In this document: positions 34,435 to 48,515 of the stretch, piece by piece
Numbering within the stretch: the stretch's first letter is position 1
How the letters are laid out: each line of letters starts with the position of its first letter
Assembly: GCA_022419385.1 (NCBI GenBank)
Contig: JAJUBI010000006.1
Location: forward strand, 4,092,001 to 4,156,000
Length of the DNA stretch: 64,000 nt
Origin: Paraconiothyrium sp. Pb-2020
Taxonomy: Eukaryota; Ascomycota; Dothideomycetes; Pleosporales; Didymosphaeriaceae
Direction: 5' to 3'
Translations under genes and position numbers: made by a program
Notes under the pieces: generated by a model
Database searches by the model: none
Told to the model about the DNA's origin: nothing
The model's input: only the letters and a program-made list of their open reading frames with translations

Positions 34435-34853
34435 GATCTCTTCAGCCGAAGAATGACTTGGTGGTGGTATATGCCCCGTGTAATGTGTTCATGATGTAAA
34501 AATTGCGTGTGTAATTATCACCGCTCACTGTAAATAGGTACTACCCGCGAGCGCTGTACATAAACTTGTGGCAATACGCTGTTGCCGTCCGTTTCTAAGC
34601 AAATTCAGGGTTAGATGTCACTCAATGGACACATCTACATTCTCCTTTCTGACTTAGACCTCTTACGCTTTGTAAATGTTATGTTATGTTACGCAAAACA
34701 TGCAAAATGTCTTCAAATGTTGTCATCAGAGGCGTACACGGGCGGCAGGTACGCATACCTTCGCTCTTTCCTCAACATCGTCAATCCGCCTTGCCTTCCT
34801 TCGTGTCAATCCTCACCATCACTTCTTTCACGTACCCACCGTGTGTCTTCAAT
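34435..34853. other. intergenic spacer HSP78 to MSH4
   Basis: 3' flank of HSP78 and promoter of MSH4. The MSH4 frame stays open upstream to about 34686 and contains an earlier in-frame ATG near 34707, so the true start could lie here. Confidence 0.55.
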
Positions 34854-37800
34854 ATGCCAGCTGGCCCCAGATCAAAGCTGCCATTTCGCAGCAAAGGCAG
34901 GCGTGGCGGTAGAGCAAGCTCTGTGCAGAGTCAGAGCAACAGCCGGAGATCTATAGCATCCGCTCCTTCTCACCGCGCGCCGTCGCTGTCGTCAACTGGA
35001 ACGTCAAAACCATCACCACGACCTGCACGTCGGATGCGCGCTTCCACACCACAGCCTAGCAATGACAGCAAAAGTGACTCGCAGCTGCCTCCTAGTGCTG
35101 TTTCGCGTGAGCACAGCCTGGAGCAGGATGACGACACGTTAAACGAAATCGTCATGGCCGTTGACTTACAGCAAAAGGGAACCGTAGGCTGTTGCTACTA
35201 CATAGCGCGGGACGAGAAGCTCTACTTTATGGAGGACATGAAGCTTGGAGGCATTGCAGCAATCGATGCTTGTACGTACTGCATACCAAAAGCGTACTCT
35301 TCCGAGCTTATTCCGAACAGTGAGAGTCTACGTTGACCCGACGGTCGTTCTCGTCTCGACCAAGATAGACGATGCTGTCGTCGAGATGCTTGAAAATCTG
35401 GCAGAAGATCGATTCTCTCTTCCGTTTCTCCTGGAAGTCCGGCCACCTGGCGAGTTTTCTTTCGATGCAGCAATAGGCAAACTTGCTACTTTGAGGTTCG
35501 AAGACGATGGTGTAGCACAGATGAACTTCGTCGTACCTGGAGATCTCAATCTACTCGGAGAAGAAAGCCTAGAGAACGCCCCTGGACAGCAAGGCAGACT
35601 TCTTCGTCTCGCTGGGCTAGTTGACATGGAGAGTCGTCTAACAGTATGTTACGAAACCCTTGTAGAATTTATCACATTGATGTAGTATAGGTCGGTTGTG
35701 CTGGTTCACTGTTGTCTTACCTACAACGAAGGCGCGCTGCTGCCTACCTTCCGGGAGATCATGCAGCGCACGAGATGTTTCGCATCTCTGCGCTGGAGAT
35801 GTTCAGTGTCAAGGATACTATGTGAGAATCACGACCACAGTTTTGCTAGGCAACACTAACTTGGTAAGGTTCATTAATTCGGACACCCTTCATTCACTCC
35901 ATATTATGGAAGACGAGTCACATCCCAATACGCACAACCAAGGCCCAACAAATGCATCCTCCGGATCCAAAGAAGGCTTATCAGTGTTCGGCTTGTTCCA
36001 TCATCTAGCTCGGACGCCGCAAGGAAAGCACTTGCTGCGGCAGTATTTCCTCCGACCCAGCTTGAACCTGGACACCGTTCATGAGCGCCTTGATACTATC
36101 CATACGTTCCTCCGTCCTGAAAACTCAGCCCCCTTCGACGCGATAGTGAACAGCCTAAAATCTACTGACAACATGCGTACAACCTTGATTAGCCTAAGGA
36201 AAGGCATCACTGCTGGAGCTGGCAAAACCGGCAAGCGTACTTCGAGCAGTCTCTGGATGAGCATCCGACGGTTTGCATTTCACGTACTCAAGATCAAGGA
36301 GACATTCCAGGGAATACTCGGCGGCGACCGCCTAGCTGTAAGAACTAGACTACTTGAAAAGCTCGACGGATATCACCTGGCGCAGGTTGGCAGAAAGATC
36401 AGTGACACGGTTGATTTCGATAAGTCTGCCGAAGAACTTCGCACCGTCATACTGGAAGGTGTGGATGAGGAACTCGATAACATGAAGCGCACTTTCGCTG
36501 GACTAGATGATCTACTGGGAACCGTTGCACGGAGTCTATCAGAAAAGCTACCAGCAACCTTTCAAGGCTCACTCAATGTTCTCTACTTTCCTCAGATTGG
36601 GTTTCTTATCACGGTGCCGCTCGATCCTACGGTGGGCGAAGCTGTGTACGATGGCAGCTTTGACAATCCCTGGGAGCGGATGTTCTCAACCGAAGACCAA
36701 GTCTACTTCAAGAACAGTCAAATGCGAGAGATGGATGGCCACTTCGGTGATCTATATGGACTCATCTCGGATCGCGAAATTGAGATCAGTCATGAGCTCG
36801 CACAATATGTGCTTGAATACGAAGAATTACTCACGGCTGCCTCAGACGTTTGTGGTGAGCTGGATAGCGTTCTCGCACTCGCACAAGGGGCACGACTGTA
36901 CAAACTCTGTCGACCTAGAGTCTCAAACGACAATGTTATCCAAATAAAAGGCGGCCGGCACATACTACAAGAGCTTAATGTATCTTCTTTTGTACCTAAT
37001 GACACTATGCTGGTTGGGGGTGCAAACTTCGACCCAGGACACGAAAGCAATATCCCAGATGGCTCACCTCTACACCACACGTACACTAACAAGACCGGAC
37101 CAAGTATGCTGATCCTTACTGGTCCCAATTATTCTGGGAAGAGCGTCTACCTGAAGCAGGTCGCTTTGATTGTGTACATGGCGCACATCGGCAGCTACGT
37201 ATCAGCAGAAAGTGCGCGGATAGGTCTCACGGACAAGATACTAACTCGCGTCACAACTCGGGAGACCGTATCTCGAACACAAAGCGCTTTCATGCTCGAC
37301 CTTCAGCAGGTTTCCCAAGCATTGAACCTAGCTACACCGAGGAGTCTGCTGATAATTGATGAGTTCGGAAAAGGAACAGATTCCAGTGATGGCGCCGGGT
37401 TAGCTTGCGCTGTATTCAGTTACCTCATTGGCCTGGGTCACGATAGTCCGAAAGTTATCGGCGCAACTCATTTCCATGGTATGTTATGAAGGCGTGAGCA
37501 TATTGCGAATACTGATGGTTAGGGCGCTGACCGAATTCTAGAGATCTTTGAGAATGGACTACTCAAAGCAAGCCCGTCGCTCGCGCTCGCCCATATGCAG
37601 GTGCAGATCGACGAACAAGCCTCCGAGTTCGAAGACCAGATTACATACCTCTATAAGTAGGTTCCCGCAGATGAATCATGTCACCATGCTAAGTCCTACT
37701 AGTTTCTGCGAAGGTCGCAGTAACTCAAGCTTCGGTACTTGGTATGCAATGGGCCGAAAACCTCTCACTCCGTCGTGCTAATGTTTCACCTTCTCCAGTT

Positions 37801-38093
37801 GCGCAGCCATGAACGGAGTGCCAAAGGAAATCATACAGCGTGCAGATGAACTTATAGCGCTAGCATTGAAGGGCAAAAGTCTCATTGCTGCCTGTTCTGT
37901 AATGCCACAATCAGAGGCTCAGGAGCTCGAGGAGGCGGTGAGTTGCTATGAACGATCAGGAACGGGTCTAATGCCACTTCAGGAACAGATCGCACGGGAA
38001 TTCTTGGAGGCGGACCTTTTTACAGACCCCAAAAAGACGTTGAGCGACATACTTACCATATCTGGCACAATGGAGTCACGATCTCTAAGTTAA
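34854..38093 (+). CDS. MSH4: MutS homologue MSH4 (meiotic crossover factor), 7 exons
   Basis: MSH4 pairs with MSH5 to stabilise Holliday junctions and promote meiotic crossovers; it does not repair mismatches. Exons 34854-35271, 35321-35643, 35691-35821, 35869-37478, 37542-37656, 37703-37741 and 37799-38093 close in frame into 976 residues. The ATPase has Walker A GPNYSGKS (709-716), then VYLKQVALIVYMAHIGSYV, Walker B with DEFGKGTD (788-795) and ATHFHEIFENGLL spliced across intron 4. The segment FINSDTLHSLHIMEDESHPN is MSH4-like. The mismatch-recognition N-terminal domain of MSH2/MSH6 is missing, as expected. The first 90 residues are Ser/Arg/Pro-rich and disordered. The start at 34854 (MPAGPRSKLPF) is the likeliest; an upstream in-frame ATG would add about 49 residues. 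Confidence 0.93.
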
Positions 38094-41000
38094 AAGTAAA
38101 AATGGAGAAGCTTCAGAGATTGGTGAAGCTCTATCTTTCCGGAAATATATCTCCACCGGCCCGACACCGTAAAAACCGCGGATATTTGAAAAAACGCGCG
38201 ATAACCGCCCAGGTTATTTCCAGTCGGGATTTGCATGCAGCTCTGATAGTAATCTCCCCTTACTCCAGATCCGTGTCCAAGCGTGTCGGAAGGTAGATAA
38301 CACCAGATATATGCAAGAAATCTCTAGTCAGAGTGTTCAATGTTTTGTCAAGCATCTCACACATGTTCCAGAATAATCACAAAACCAGCATTTTCGGCGA
38401 CTGTTGGTCCCACGGCACCCGCGCCTCGGGTTGCGAACAGTATCTGCGCACCGCGAACACAGATGCAATCTCGAATGGCCGGCGGGGCAAGTATTTCAAT
38501 AGCCGTCTGCCTCTAGTTTTGTGGAGTACCTTGTGGGCTGCTAATGGGTTACTGCCATCGTGGCAAGAGCGACTACTAAAATCGGGGATCGAGGGGACTG
38601 CGCCCAATGACGCAAGTTAGAACCTACAACATGGCTAATAGAACAAGTCTGGCAGCGGAAGATATCCTCTCCCCCACTTACATCGATCAATGCACGCTAC
38701 CGTCGCCAGCCCACCGGACGAAGCTTATTTCAACCTCATCCTCGCGCCACAGCGGTTCTGAATGACCCAGATCTACTCCTTCCTGCACGACATCCCTTGC
38801 ATCTTACCCACAAGGGTCAACATGATCCACGTGGGGTGGAGCTCACCCTGTGTCGGCTCGTAATCGTTCATGGGCCCCACCACACAGTTCCTTCGCACCG
38901 GGCATGCAAAGGCTCCCGGTCCTGTACCGTCAAATGCCGTCGCGTTTACAGCTCTTGATTCTCTGGCTATCCGTTAATATAGGTTAGGTCAAGATCACAG
39001 CTACCTTCACATGAAGACAAGAGCGGTGATAGAGCGAATTCGCTCGGCGCCCATGAATCAGACCACGCAATTCATTGACAAATGACTAGCTCACTTATCG
39101 GATCAAGCCGAAGAACCCTGTAAGATGGGCGCCTCCCGGCCCTATCGGTCGGCATCTGAATCGGTGAGCGACAGAGACAGACAACTTTCAGCGAGTGGAG
39201 AGGGATGTTGCGGCTCAACTGCTCACCATCCCCAGATCCATATATTCCGCAAGCTCCGCACCGCGTGTTGGTCTGTGGCAATCTATTATGACGGCATCCG
39301 AAGGCAGCGCTGCTAATGATCCATTGTCGCCGGTTAGAGCAGCACAACGGAAATTGAATAAGCGCGGCACCAACCACTTTGATCCAAACGAGCTCTAGGA
39401 ACGGTCATACAGAACGACCCTTACCCAATAATCGACACCTCATCCCAGTAAAGGAAGACTTGACGAACAACAAAGCTCGCCTAGGGTTTAGTCCCGCAGA
39501 GCCGCACGTTAGCTTCAGAGTGACTGCAGGATGAGCTGCACGCTCAACAATATACACCTCGCATGCAGCGTTTCTCAAGGAATCGCGACGGCTAGGGCGG
39601 GAGATTCGGAATTGACTCAGTTTGATATGAAATACATCTTATCTCAATAAGTTGTATTTCCATCTCTTTATCGGACATAGCAAGGGCAAGAAAAGCTACT
39701 GGAAAGCATGACACGTGCACGCCATGAAGTAAAAGACTGCACGGTTCCGACAGCGCTGATAGTCAGAAAGCCACATGCGCCAGCGCATTGAGCACGACAG
39801 AAAGAGCACGACGTAATCGTGGTTGAGTCGTGAGCAACGAGCATTGTGGTTTCGACTTCAGGCGAGTTACCCGCCGGTTCAAATCCGCTCGGAACCCGAA
39901 CAGCGACAGGAGCCGCTGCATAGCATACGGACGAGAAGCCGGAGACTAGGACACGGACCAACCGCTGCAGTTACGTGGATTCCAGGTTTTCAATTTCGAC
40001 AGCCCAGAATCCCATCCGATCATGGTCGGCCTTTGCTGGCAATGGTTTTGTTGGTAGCCGCCGTAGTCGGGCCGTTTGACGTTCGACTACACGAGCCACC
40101 TCCACCAACACCAGGGCCTGCAGTCAGTACCGTCCAGGTGGCTCGCTACTTCTGACAACTTTCCTCTGGGGTCATACGAAGGCGCATACGCATCGGCAAG
40201 CCTGGCTGGACCCCGCCATCGGTTGGAGACGCATCACGCACTATCTAACCGCTCCGGCAACCCAGGCAAATAGCGATATGTCTAATGGCAAGCGGAGCCA
40301 TGGGCAAGATTGACAGGCAGAGTGTGCCCCATGGGATCTAGTATGTGCGTAAGAACATCGAGCGGACTTTGCAAAGGTGCTACAAGTTTGCAGATGCTTG
40401 CTGATAAGCTTTCTGAAAGAAACTCGTTCAGGGTCTCATCATACCGAACCCAAACAATTGAGCTTGCAACATGTGCCACACAGGGTCTGACTGCATCGCT
40501 GAAGAGACTACGGACTCCCGCATCTCACAAAGCAGCACACAAAAGTGCTGCAGCCCTTTCCCATTCTCATGGATACCATCGTTATCTCTTCTGCCGATTT
40601 GCGGCAAGTAACTCCAGCAACCTATACAACCTTACCCCAATAATGAGTACTAGGAGGCACACCTTACCAACGGCACTTATCTAGCGAATGGTTGGTCTGA
40701 GAACAAACAGGGCGGAAAGTGCCAGGTTGTGCAAAAGTGATTGGCTGGCATAGACCGTCCATTTTACCAACTGGACTTGCGTGCATAATGCAGTCGTGTC
40801 TGCATCGTCAAAATTCCGGTCGCTACTGTATACACAGTCGGATGTAGAGACGATGTACAAGGCAAAAGAATTAAAGTCGAACCGCCGCAGCCGATCAGGA
40901 GCGCCAACCCCAGTTTTGATGGACAGGATGTGGCTAGTGCAAGGCGGGAGAGCACCATGCTCCTGCACCGCAGCTCAGGGTCATCTTGCCGTGTCTGCAG

Positions 41001-43035
41001 GGTCAGAAAGGCCTCCGACTCCGATATCTTGGACATGGTTGTTCATTGTTGGACTATCCGTGTAGCCACTGCTCGACTCGTATACCGCAATCTGACGGAC
41101 ACAGTGGGTACGCAATTTCGCAAGGCAATGCTGGGTCCATCGTTTACGTAGGCCCGAGAAGACATACGTGAGAATGCGACGATTATGGGGAGACTTGCGA
41201 GGCAAGATCTGGCCGTTACCGGGCGAGTCGTTTTGGAACTCAGCCGAGCCAGCCAGCCGTGACGCTGCGGCACGGCCACATGTTTCAAAGGTCGACTGAT
41301 GAGGTCCTGTGCAATATATGTTCGAGGATGCGGCGGTTCGTGCCGCTGCAAAGATGCTAGCAAATCTGTCGTGGAGGGTTGAGGCGTATAGTGATTTTTG
41401 TCGTCAGTACACGAGGTCAGAGTGATCTGTGGCGCACTGATACTGCGTTGGTCGTCGCAACGTTCATCGCACGTTTGTTGAAGGTTCATTTGACCTTCAG
41501 CGCGGTCCCATCTTAAAGCTGGTGTCTGGACTGCGGATGCACAATGACGATGAACCCGTTAGCCAAGCTTTTCGCTGGACCCAAACCGCTCGTCTGTGCG
41601 CCACGATGTTCAGATCCACGGCGAGGCGCCGCCGTCCATGGTTCGGGACATGTTCCGCTGCGCACTTGCGGCTACGTCGTGACAAGAGCGTCGTCTTGTG
41701 CGTCCTGTAGACGCTATGCTGGAGCACGCCTTGCGCACACTTATCACCCTATTTACGGCGCCTGCTGGGCGGCGAAGCGGCACCCCAGCCGCCCGCAGTG
41801 CAGCCGAGAGCGCTCACGGCGGGGCGGAGTACCGAGCACATATTGGCGAAGCTGGGGCCGATGACCTTGATTGCACCGTGAACAGATCGCCGATCATAAC
41901 CATGTTAGGCCAGAGCGTGTCCAGAGGCGTGCGCGCATCAGACAGGCTGCCTGTTGCGAGAAGAGGCACCCTGCGTTCGGAGCAAAGAAATCCACTGACA
42001 GCCTGTTGGTCAGACGCCCGCTGATGATGTACAACGGTCTCGAAGATGAGACCAATAGGCTCCTCCATCTGCCAGCTCACCGGCACCCTATCGAGCACAC
42101 CAGGCCAAGGTGCGAAGACGGCGTGGCTGCACTGTATCACACAGGGCTGCTCAGTGAGAACCAAGCGATCCCCGTAGACGTCTCCCTCCCTTACATGTGG
42201 CAGCAGTGCCGTGGGCGCAGCAGACTTCAAACACATCGTTGTCAAGGATGTCCTGCATCTTTGTGGTGGACACGCGAATTGTTCGTGTGAAGGAGGACTC
42301 GATTGAGCAGTCAGCGCTAATACGACAGCATCACCAGTCGTCGATATCGGCTGGCAGGCTGTGGAAAACATGACTGTCTGTGACCTGACTAACTTGTGTA
42401 CCTGTCAGTACTCCGACCGCAACAGCACGTCCCCAGCACATGAAGCACATGGAATGAGCCTTCCCCTCGTGAAACCCAGCTATCTCAGTCCGGCACCGCT
42501 CAGGGCGTGTAGTCCGCTTTGCACGTGTATTCAAGCACGAATCTCAACCGCATGGTGCATCGTCAATGCCGTGTTGCGGCCGGCGACCAGACGCTGCCGA
42601 AATGCATAGCTTTCGACAACACCATCCTCCCACCCCAAAACAGCCTGGGGCAGATAAGATCGCAACGCACAGGGCAACGGCGGCTCGAGCTCTGACTGAG
42701 TGTTCAACTCGAGATGCAGGCCACCAAGCACGCACGCTAGTCCCCATGGAGGATGCAGTTGGCCTGTAAGATCTCAGCCCCAGTCGAGCAGGCCAACAAC
42801 GCCAGCCCTGCACCCACCCTGTCCTTGCAGGTCCCCAGCGTCAGCTTTGACGCCCACCGAAGACCATCCTGGTACATGCTGGATTCCTTCGAGATCGCTA
42901 CCAACTCCAGCCTAGTGGCTTTGGGGCTGCAGCTACCTGCAGCTCTGTCTGGCTCTCCTCGTATATAATACCTACGCTGCTCCGTTTAGCAAACACCATC
43001 ATCCCAAAGTTCTCCCAGCCGGACACACGTACGCA
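38094..43035. other. gene-poor region of about 4.9 kb
   Basis: It lies between MSH4 and the AflR-type regulator. Frames up to 185 codons (41814-42371 on minus) overlap others on the opposite strand, lack motifs and look random. No tRNA, snoRNA or transposon was recognised. The right end is the promoter of the regulator, with a TATA box at 42962-42970. Confidence 0.6.
42962..42970 (+). promoter_or_regulatory. TATA box of the AflR-type regulator gene
   Basis: TATATAATA lies 74 nt upstream of the ATG at 43036, followed by a short C-rich leader. The position fits a core promoter. Confidence 0.6.
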
Positions 43036-44510
43036 ATGTTCCAAGCTGCCCAACAGTCCTATACATCTCAGCCTTCATCTGCTCCTACTATTAACGCCAT
43101 GGCCACCGTGCCTCCTCAAAGCACTATGCTTACCGGCCCCAACGGTGAGCAGAAGCCTCGCAAGCTACGAGCTTCCTGCGATGCCTGCTCCCGTGCAAAG
43201 GTCAAGTGCGACAAAGTCAGACCAACCTGCCACAGGTGCGGTAATATGGGCATCTGCTGCAACTACTCGCCCTCGATGAGGTAGGCGACATTGCCTTTCT
43301 ACTCCAGCATCCTAGCTCACAGAAACGTAGATTGGGCAAGCCACGCAAGAACAGGAACCCAGATGGCACCATTATGCGCGATGTATCACCAGCTAGCTCA
43401 TGTGGCCCAATGAACTTAAACCAGCGGCCAGACATGATTCCCCGCACTACTGCCTCCTACACCACAGAGAGCTCCCCGGAACCCACAGACCCCTTCTTCT
43501 TTGGACCTGCCACCCCAGAATATCATTTTCAAGATGCTTACATGCCCACTGCCTTCGAAGGCGGCCAGTCACCTTTCTCTGAGACTGGTTCCTTCCTCAA
43601 CGGCTGGTCTAACGACGACCACCTAATGTTTACGACCCCATCAGAGATGTTCACTAGCATGCCTCAACTTTCTACATCCCCTTATGCAAGCCATGTCCGA
43701 TCATCGAGCATGCATAGCCAGCCGGAGATGTTTGCACCCATGGAGGGCATCAACTCGCCATTAGCCAGCCCAACTTTCTTTGGAATGTCAGACCAGCAGA
43801 CACTCCCCATGTTCAGCCACGACAAGATGACGATGTCTCCACCAACTATGTCTCAGGCTCCTCTTCCTACTCCACCTGCTTCCACTACCACCTCGAACCA
43901 CGACTGCACCCAGTTCGCCTTTCAGACGCTCAATAGCCTCTACTCACCGCCAGCTTCAGTGCCATCCGCAGGAGACTTCAACGGCTCCTCCCATGGCCTG
44001 CCAACCCTGGAGACTGTCATCTCCACCAACAAGTCCGCCGTCGACAAACTCTTCGTCCTCCTGGGCTGCCCATGCTCTTCCAACCCGCATTTCTCCACGA
44101 CCATCGCCTTCACCATCGTCAAGATACTCTCATGGTACCAGGCAATCTCTGGTGCAAGCTCCGAGAGTGATTCTCCGATGAACACTCAGATGGAGATGTT
44201 CTCCCATTCTCCTATGTCCATGGGTGACTTCAGCCCCATGAGTGAGACGGATGATGCGTACCGGGCTCAGCTTGTCCTGACGGAGCTCCGCAAGGTCGAG
44301 AAGCTGATCGACAAGTTCTCTGAGCGCTACACCAAGAACACCAACCACGCCGAGACTGGAATCGACGGCGGTGTCTACAGCGCGTTGGAATCTCTGCTCC
44401 GGACCCGCGTGCGCGACACTTTCAAGGTCACCATGCGCAATGCGCCCGATGACATCAAGCGACAGGTCGCTTTGCGATCTCACCAGCGCTCACGTACGCA
44501 CACTCTCTGA
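43036..44510 (+). CDS. Zn2Cys6 transcription factor with AflR-type domain, 2 exons
   Basis: Exons 43036-43280 and 43331-44510 join in frame into 474 residues. A binuclear zinc cluster lies at residues 48-75, with cysteines 48, 51, 58, 65, 68 and 74 (CDACSRAKVKCDKVRPTC, then HRCGNMGICC). It is followed by the basic linker RLGKPRKNRNPDG. The middle is Ser/Thr/Pro/Met-rich. The C-terminal half (TLETVISTNKSAVDKLFVLL, FSTTIAFTIVKILSWYQ, LVLTELRKVEKLIDKFSERY) matches the aflatoxin-regulator (AflR) domain family. That family includes cluster-specific activators but also general developmental regulators. No secondary-metabolite synthase lies within this window, so a cluster role is not supported here. 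It stands alone between about 5 kb and 6 kb of gene-poor DNA. Confidence 0.9.
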
Positions 44511-47500
44511 GCTGGCCTTTTGACTGCGCATTAGCGATTGTACATTTTCATCTCTTGGCTTCCTGCTGATGCTTTATCTTTCCGACACTCTATCACGATT
44601 GCGCATTATAGACTTGGGCTTCACAGCTACTGGGAGTGCTTTTCCCTTTTTGCGTACGAGTACACGTTATGATGATTGTTGTACTCCTTGTCTCTCTGTA
44701 GCGGGATGTCGGCATGCTTCGCCTACCTGCCTTTTGCCTTTGGTGGTTCGGTGCAAAATAGACTTCGCTTCTTGTGTACATATTTTTGGAAAGGAGAGGA
44801 CAGGCAAGGGGCAGTGTAGCGTGCTGCGTCTGCGTCACACGCAGCACGCAATATACGCTTGCAGGGGCGGGACTTCGTACCGCAATGAACACTCAGGCCA
44901 CACTAGGTGCGCTTGCCAAATGAATGAAATGAACATGATACAATCACATCGCTTCCACTCCGCTGCTGGGTTCGAAAAATTTGAGTGTTTTGGGGGCGGA
45001 CCCAATCAGGCCCATTACCCGCCGTTGGACTCAGTCTGACGGAAGCAGAGCAGGGCTGTCACCTTTCTTACCAGCCAGCCCGCATTCTCCATAGGTCACG
45101 TCCTCCAGGCAGTGGGGACTCGTACCACCACACAATCACACAACTACTCAGCAAGGACACGCGATTTGCGCATCCGCAGCCCCAACGTTAATCATCACCA
45201 TCATCGGTTGCCACCCCCAAGACGACCCAAAGGCGGGGATGAAGACTGCACTGCACCTCAGCTTCATTTAGCCAGACTCGAGGGTGACGCATGCTGAGCG
45301 GAGCAGGCATACCACGCGCGTCGGCCCCCAAACACCTGGTCGAGACGCGCCCGCTATGTGAAGGGCTAGCTATCACGCATGTGCTATGCCTCCAGGGCTC
45401 CCGGTACCTTGGCTGAAGCAGAATCACCATTGGCTGCTGGGCCAATCCGGATGTATGGCGCGCGGTCGACGAGCAGTGGGGATGTGATGGTCCAAGTCTG
45501 CCGTGGTGGTTGTGACGCAGTTCTAATTAGAGAGTGGAGTGGAGAGGAGTACGCGAGGCCTTCGCCAGCGGTAGCTGTCACTCCTGCTCTACGCAATCGC
45601 AAAGCGGCGGGCGGATGTCCGTCCAAGTCTGCTCTACCAGCGATGTGTCCTCGCGGGCTCTCAGTCGCATGTGTACGGCGCAGGCAGGACGAGTGGTGGA
45701 AAGTGGCAGACTGGCGGCGCGGGCGTTGCAAGCGTGCGGCGCCGTTGAGCGGGAGCCTAAGCAAGGAACGGAAGGAGCATTGCTGATCGGGAGAGGCCGC
45801 CAGGGTCTGAAGATGCGCGCGTGGAGATGGCGTGGCTGCTAGGTCAGCCCTTTCGATAGTGCACCACATGTTGAGAGGTTTCTTGGTGTGGAGATGCCGC
45901 GGGGATTGTACGCGTTTTTGGTATTATCTGATATTTCTGATGGATGCGGACATGCGTCTTTTGGTCGAAGAGTTATGTTTCTTCGTCTTGGGTGTCTTGG
46001 AGATGGGAGACGTGACGGACAACGGCACTTGGGAGGGGGGTGCCGTGCCACATACTGTGCAGCGGAAGGCTCGACCCGCTGCAGTACGCCGCGATGGAGT
46101 ACACGGCGCTTTCGCACGACAACATTGCAGTGCACGTTCGTTTGATCCTGGCCACCGTGGATTGCATCTATCTCTACAAGGGTCGTCGTAATTGCTTCCA
46201 GCAATCTGGACCTCTTTCCCATTGCAACCGCCCCATAGCGAGAGTACTGCCCTCCGCGGCTTCTATGGGCCTTGGATCAGGTCCGCATGCACGCCGGGTA
46301 TAACCAGAAGGAGGATTACGTTCGCTGCTGCTGGGTCCGCAACGGGTAATCGGGCTGTGCGCTTCGGCCGATCATATTCGGGGGCATGTAGGGACACGAA
46401 CGGGCGCAATTGGTCGGGGCCTAACGGTCCGCTGATGACGGCAGCCATCGTGAGCGCTTAACACTGGCTGCGTCTGCAGTGGGTGTGGTGACGGAGGACA
46501 CGATACCGTAATCTTTGCATTTGGAACGCTCTGTGACGAAACGCCGCCCCGGATGTGCGTTACGGACTACTTATTTCTGGCGGATTGACAACTTGTCCTC
46601 CTACGTCGCATGGGGCGTACGGCGCAGAGGCGGAATGATAGTCGCTCGCCGCAGTCGCTGAGTCCGCCTCAAAGTGGGTACGGCTCATTGAGGTGTTTTG
46701 GACACGACTTCACATGCTTACTGCGTCCAGCATCCGCCGGCTGCCAGCTTCTTCCGAGTGCGACGGAGGACCAACGCAGCCCTATGCGCGCAGGACGTGA
46801 CCATGCCCCTACGGTATCGCCTGCAGGACGCCGCCAAAGATAGCGACAATTACTTGTTCGTTGCAAGCGAGTCGACCATGTCCAAACGGTCTCCAGTGTC
46901 GTTCAGTTCTGTGGATCCGGATGGGTCGATGTGGCCCGCGGTGGAACCACGTACGAAGTGCGATCCAGACGGCATACCGGCTGAATGCCCGTTAGCTATA
47001 AATCAGATCTGTAGCACCTTGAGACGCCATGGAAACGGTTCGTACCGCCATGATAAAACACACCGCAGTGCCGAGGTGGGAAGCCTCACGATAATTGTAC
47101 GTCACAGGGCTTGCGGCCTGAGGCATTCATCTGGAGTGGCTCAGAGGCGCGGCTCTCGAAGGCTGAACGGCCTCAGGGACTTCGCTGGACCCTGAGAATC
47201 ACTGAAATGCGGGGAGGAAGCAAGAGATCGACGATCTAAACACGTGTTGTGTACTCTCTGCCTCTGATTATATGTTCCTCCAGACCAACACCAGCACATA
47301 GCAACAGAGCAAACCCAACACCCGCTTCCGATAGTACAACTGTCACGCTTTGTGTCTAACGCAATCGGAACATGCACGCCTAGAACGCAATTGGAGCTTG
47401 CGTACCGAGAGAACGCAACTGCATGCTGAGAACCCTGTAGATTTGACGATCCGGGCTCCGGTGCCGAAGCCCTAGCACTAGAGCCAACAAGCTCACCGTT

Positions 47501-48515
47501 CACACCGAAACACCAGATCCTATCGCGAGGTACCTGTTGGAGGCTGGCGATAGTCGCCACTGCATGCTTGCTACATGTCTAGGCGGAGCGGCCGGCTTGT
47601 GGAGAAGATTGGAGCACCGTCGCTCTTAGCCATCGCCTTGTTGCCCACCCTTTGCCCTGCGCCGGCCGAGTAACTGCAGGTGTGCGGCAGCACGCATGTA
47701 CGATTCGCTGAACTCTGTTACTAACTGCTTTCTGATCACATTGTGCAAATGATGGCTGCCTGTTGACATTCGGATGTCGTTGGCCCTACACGTACGCACG
47801 TTAAATGCGAGTTCGCGACGCCATAGCCGCGTTGGTCTAGAACTTGCAAAACGCAGCATGCGAACAAGTCTAACACGGAAAGCACCAAGAACAGGATCTC
47901 ATCATGCGACCTCGGACAGTCACTTCGCATGTGGGAAGTACCTAGACCTTGTATCTCGCACATGGCCTAGCGATAGTTATGGCATTCGTATGCGCTGACA
48001 GAGAGATGTATCAGCCGGAGACGATGCGAGCTGACGTAGACATGGGCTTGCAGCGCTGTCCTTGATATGCCCAAGGGTGCATCGCAGAGCCATTCTGCTG
48101 GTAACTTTGAAAGCGACAACCTCGCTTGGGCACGCTCACAAGTAACATCACAGGAACAAATCACGCCATGGCTCCTCGCCCAGCGCCGACGGTCCTTTTT
48201 CTCTAGCTCTTACTCTGTCTCCATCTTCAGCGCCCTTCTGTATCCCGCCTGCTGTGCCTCCCGACTGCCTCGTTCCCACAGCTTGGAAATACGCACGCGA
48301 AGGTCCACCTTGGGCAAAAAGCTCATATATTGCACCAATGACGTCCCAACCCCACAATACGCGCGCATTCCCGTCACAAATTCCCTCGTCCTTTGAGTAA
48401 TCAGCACCGGTGCTACGTATGTACATTGCTACCTGCGCGTGCCTAGGATCGTGCAATCCAGTGTTAGCTTGCTGCAGTCAGCTGGCGGATTCCGACCCAC
48501 CCTTGTGTAATCTTC

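Noticed and set aside
38102..38620. Two small plus-strand frames after MSH4
   Set aside because: MSH4 ends with a proper stop at 38093; these frames carry no MutS or other motif.
39877..39887. B-box-like GGTTCAAATCC on plus strand
   Set aside because: The sequence 53 nt upstream gives no acceptor, D or anticodon stem; not a tRNA.
41814..42371. 185-codon minus-strand frame
   Set aside because: Opposite-strand frames cover the same DNA and the protein has no recognisable segment.
45384..45869. 161-codon minus-strand frame
   Set aside because: Arg/Ala/Ser-rich, overlapped by plus-strand frames, no domain.
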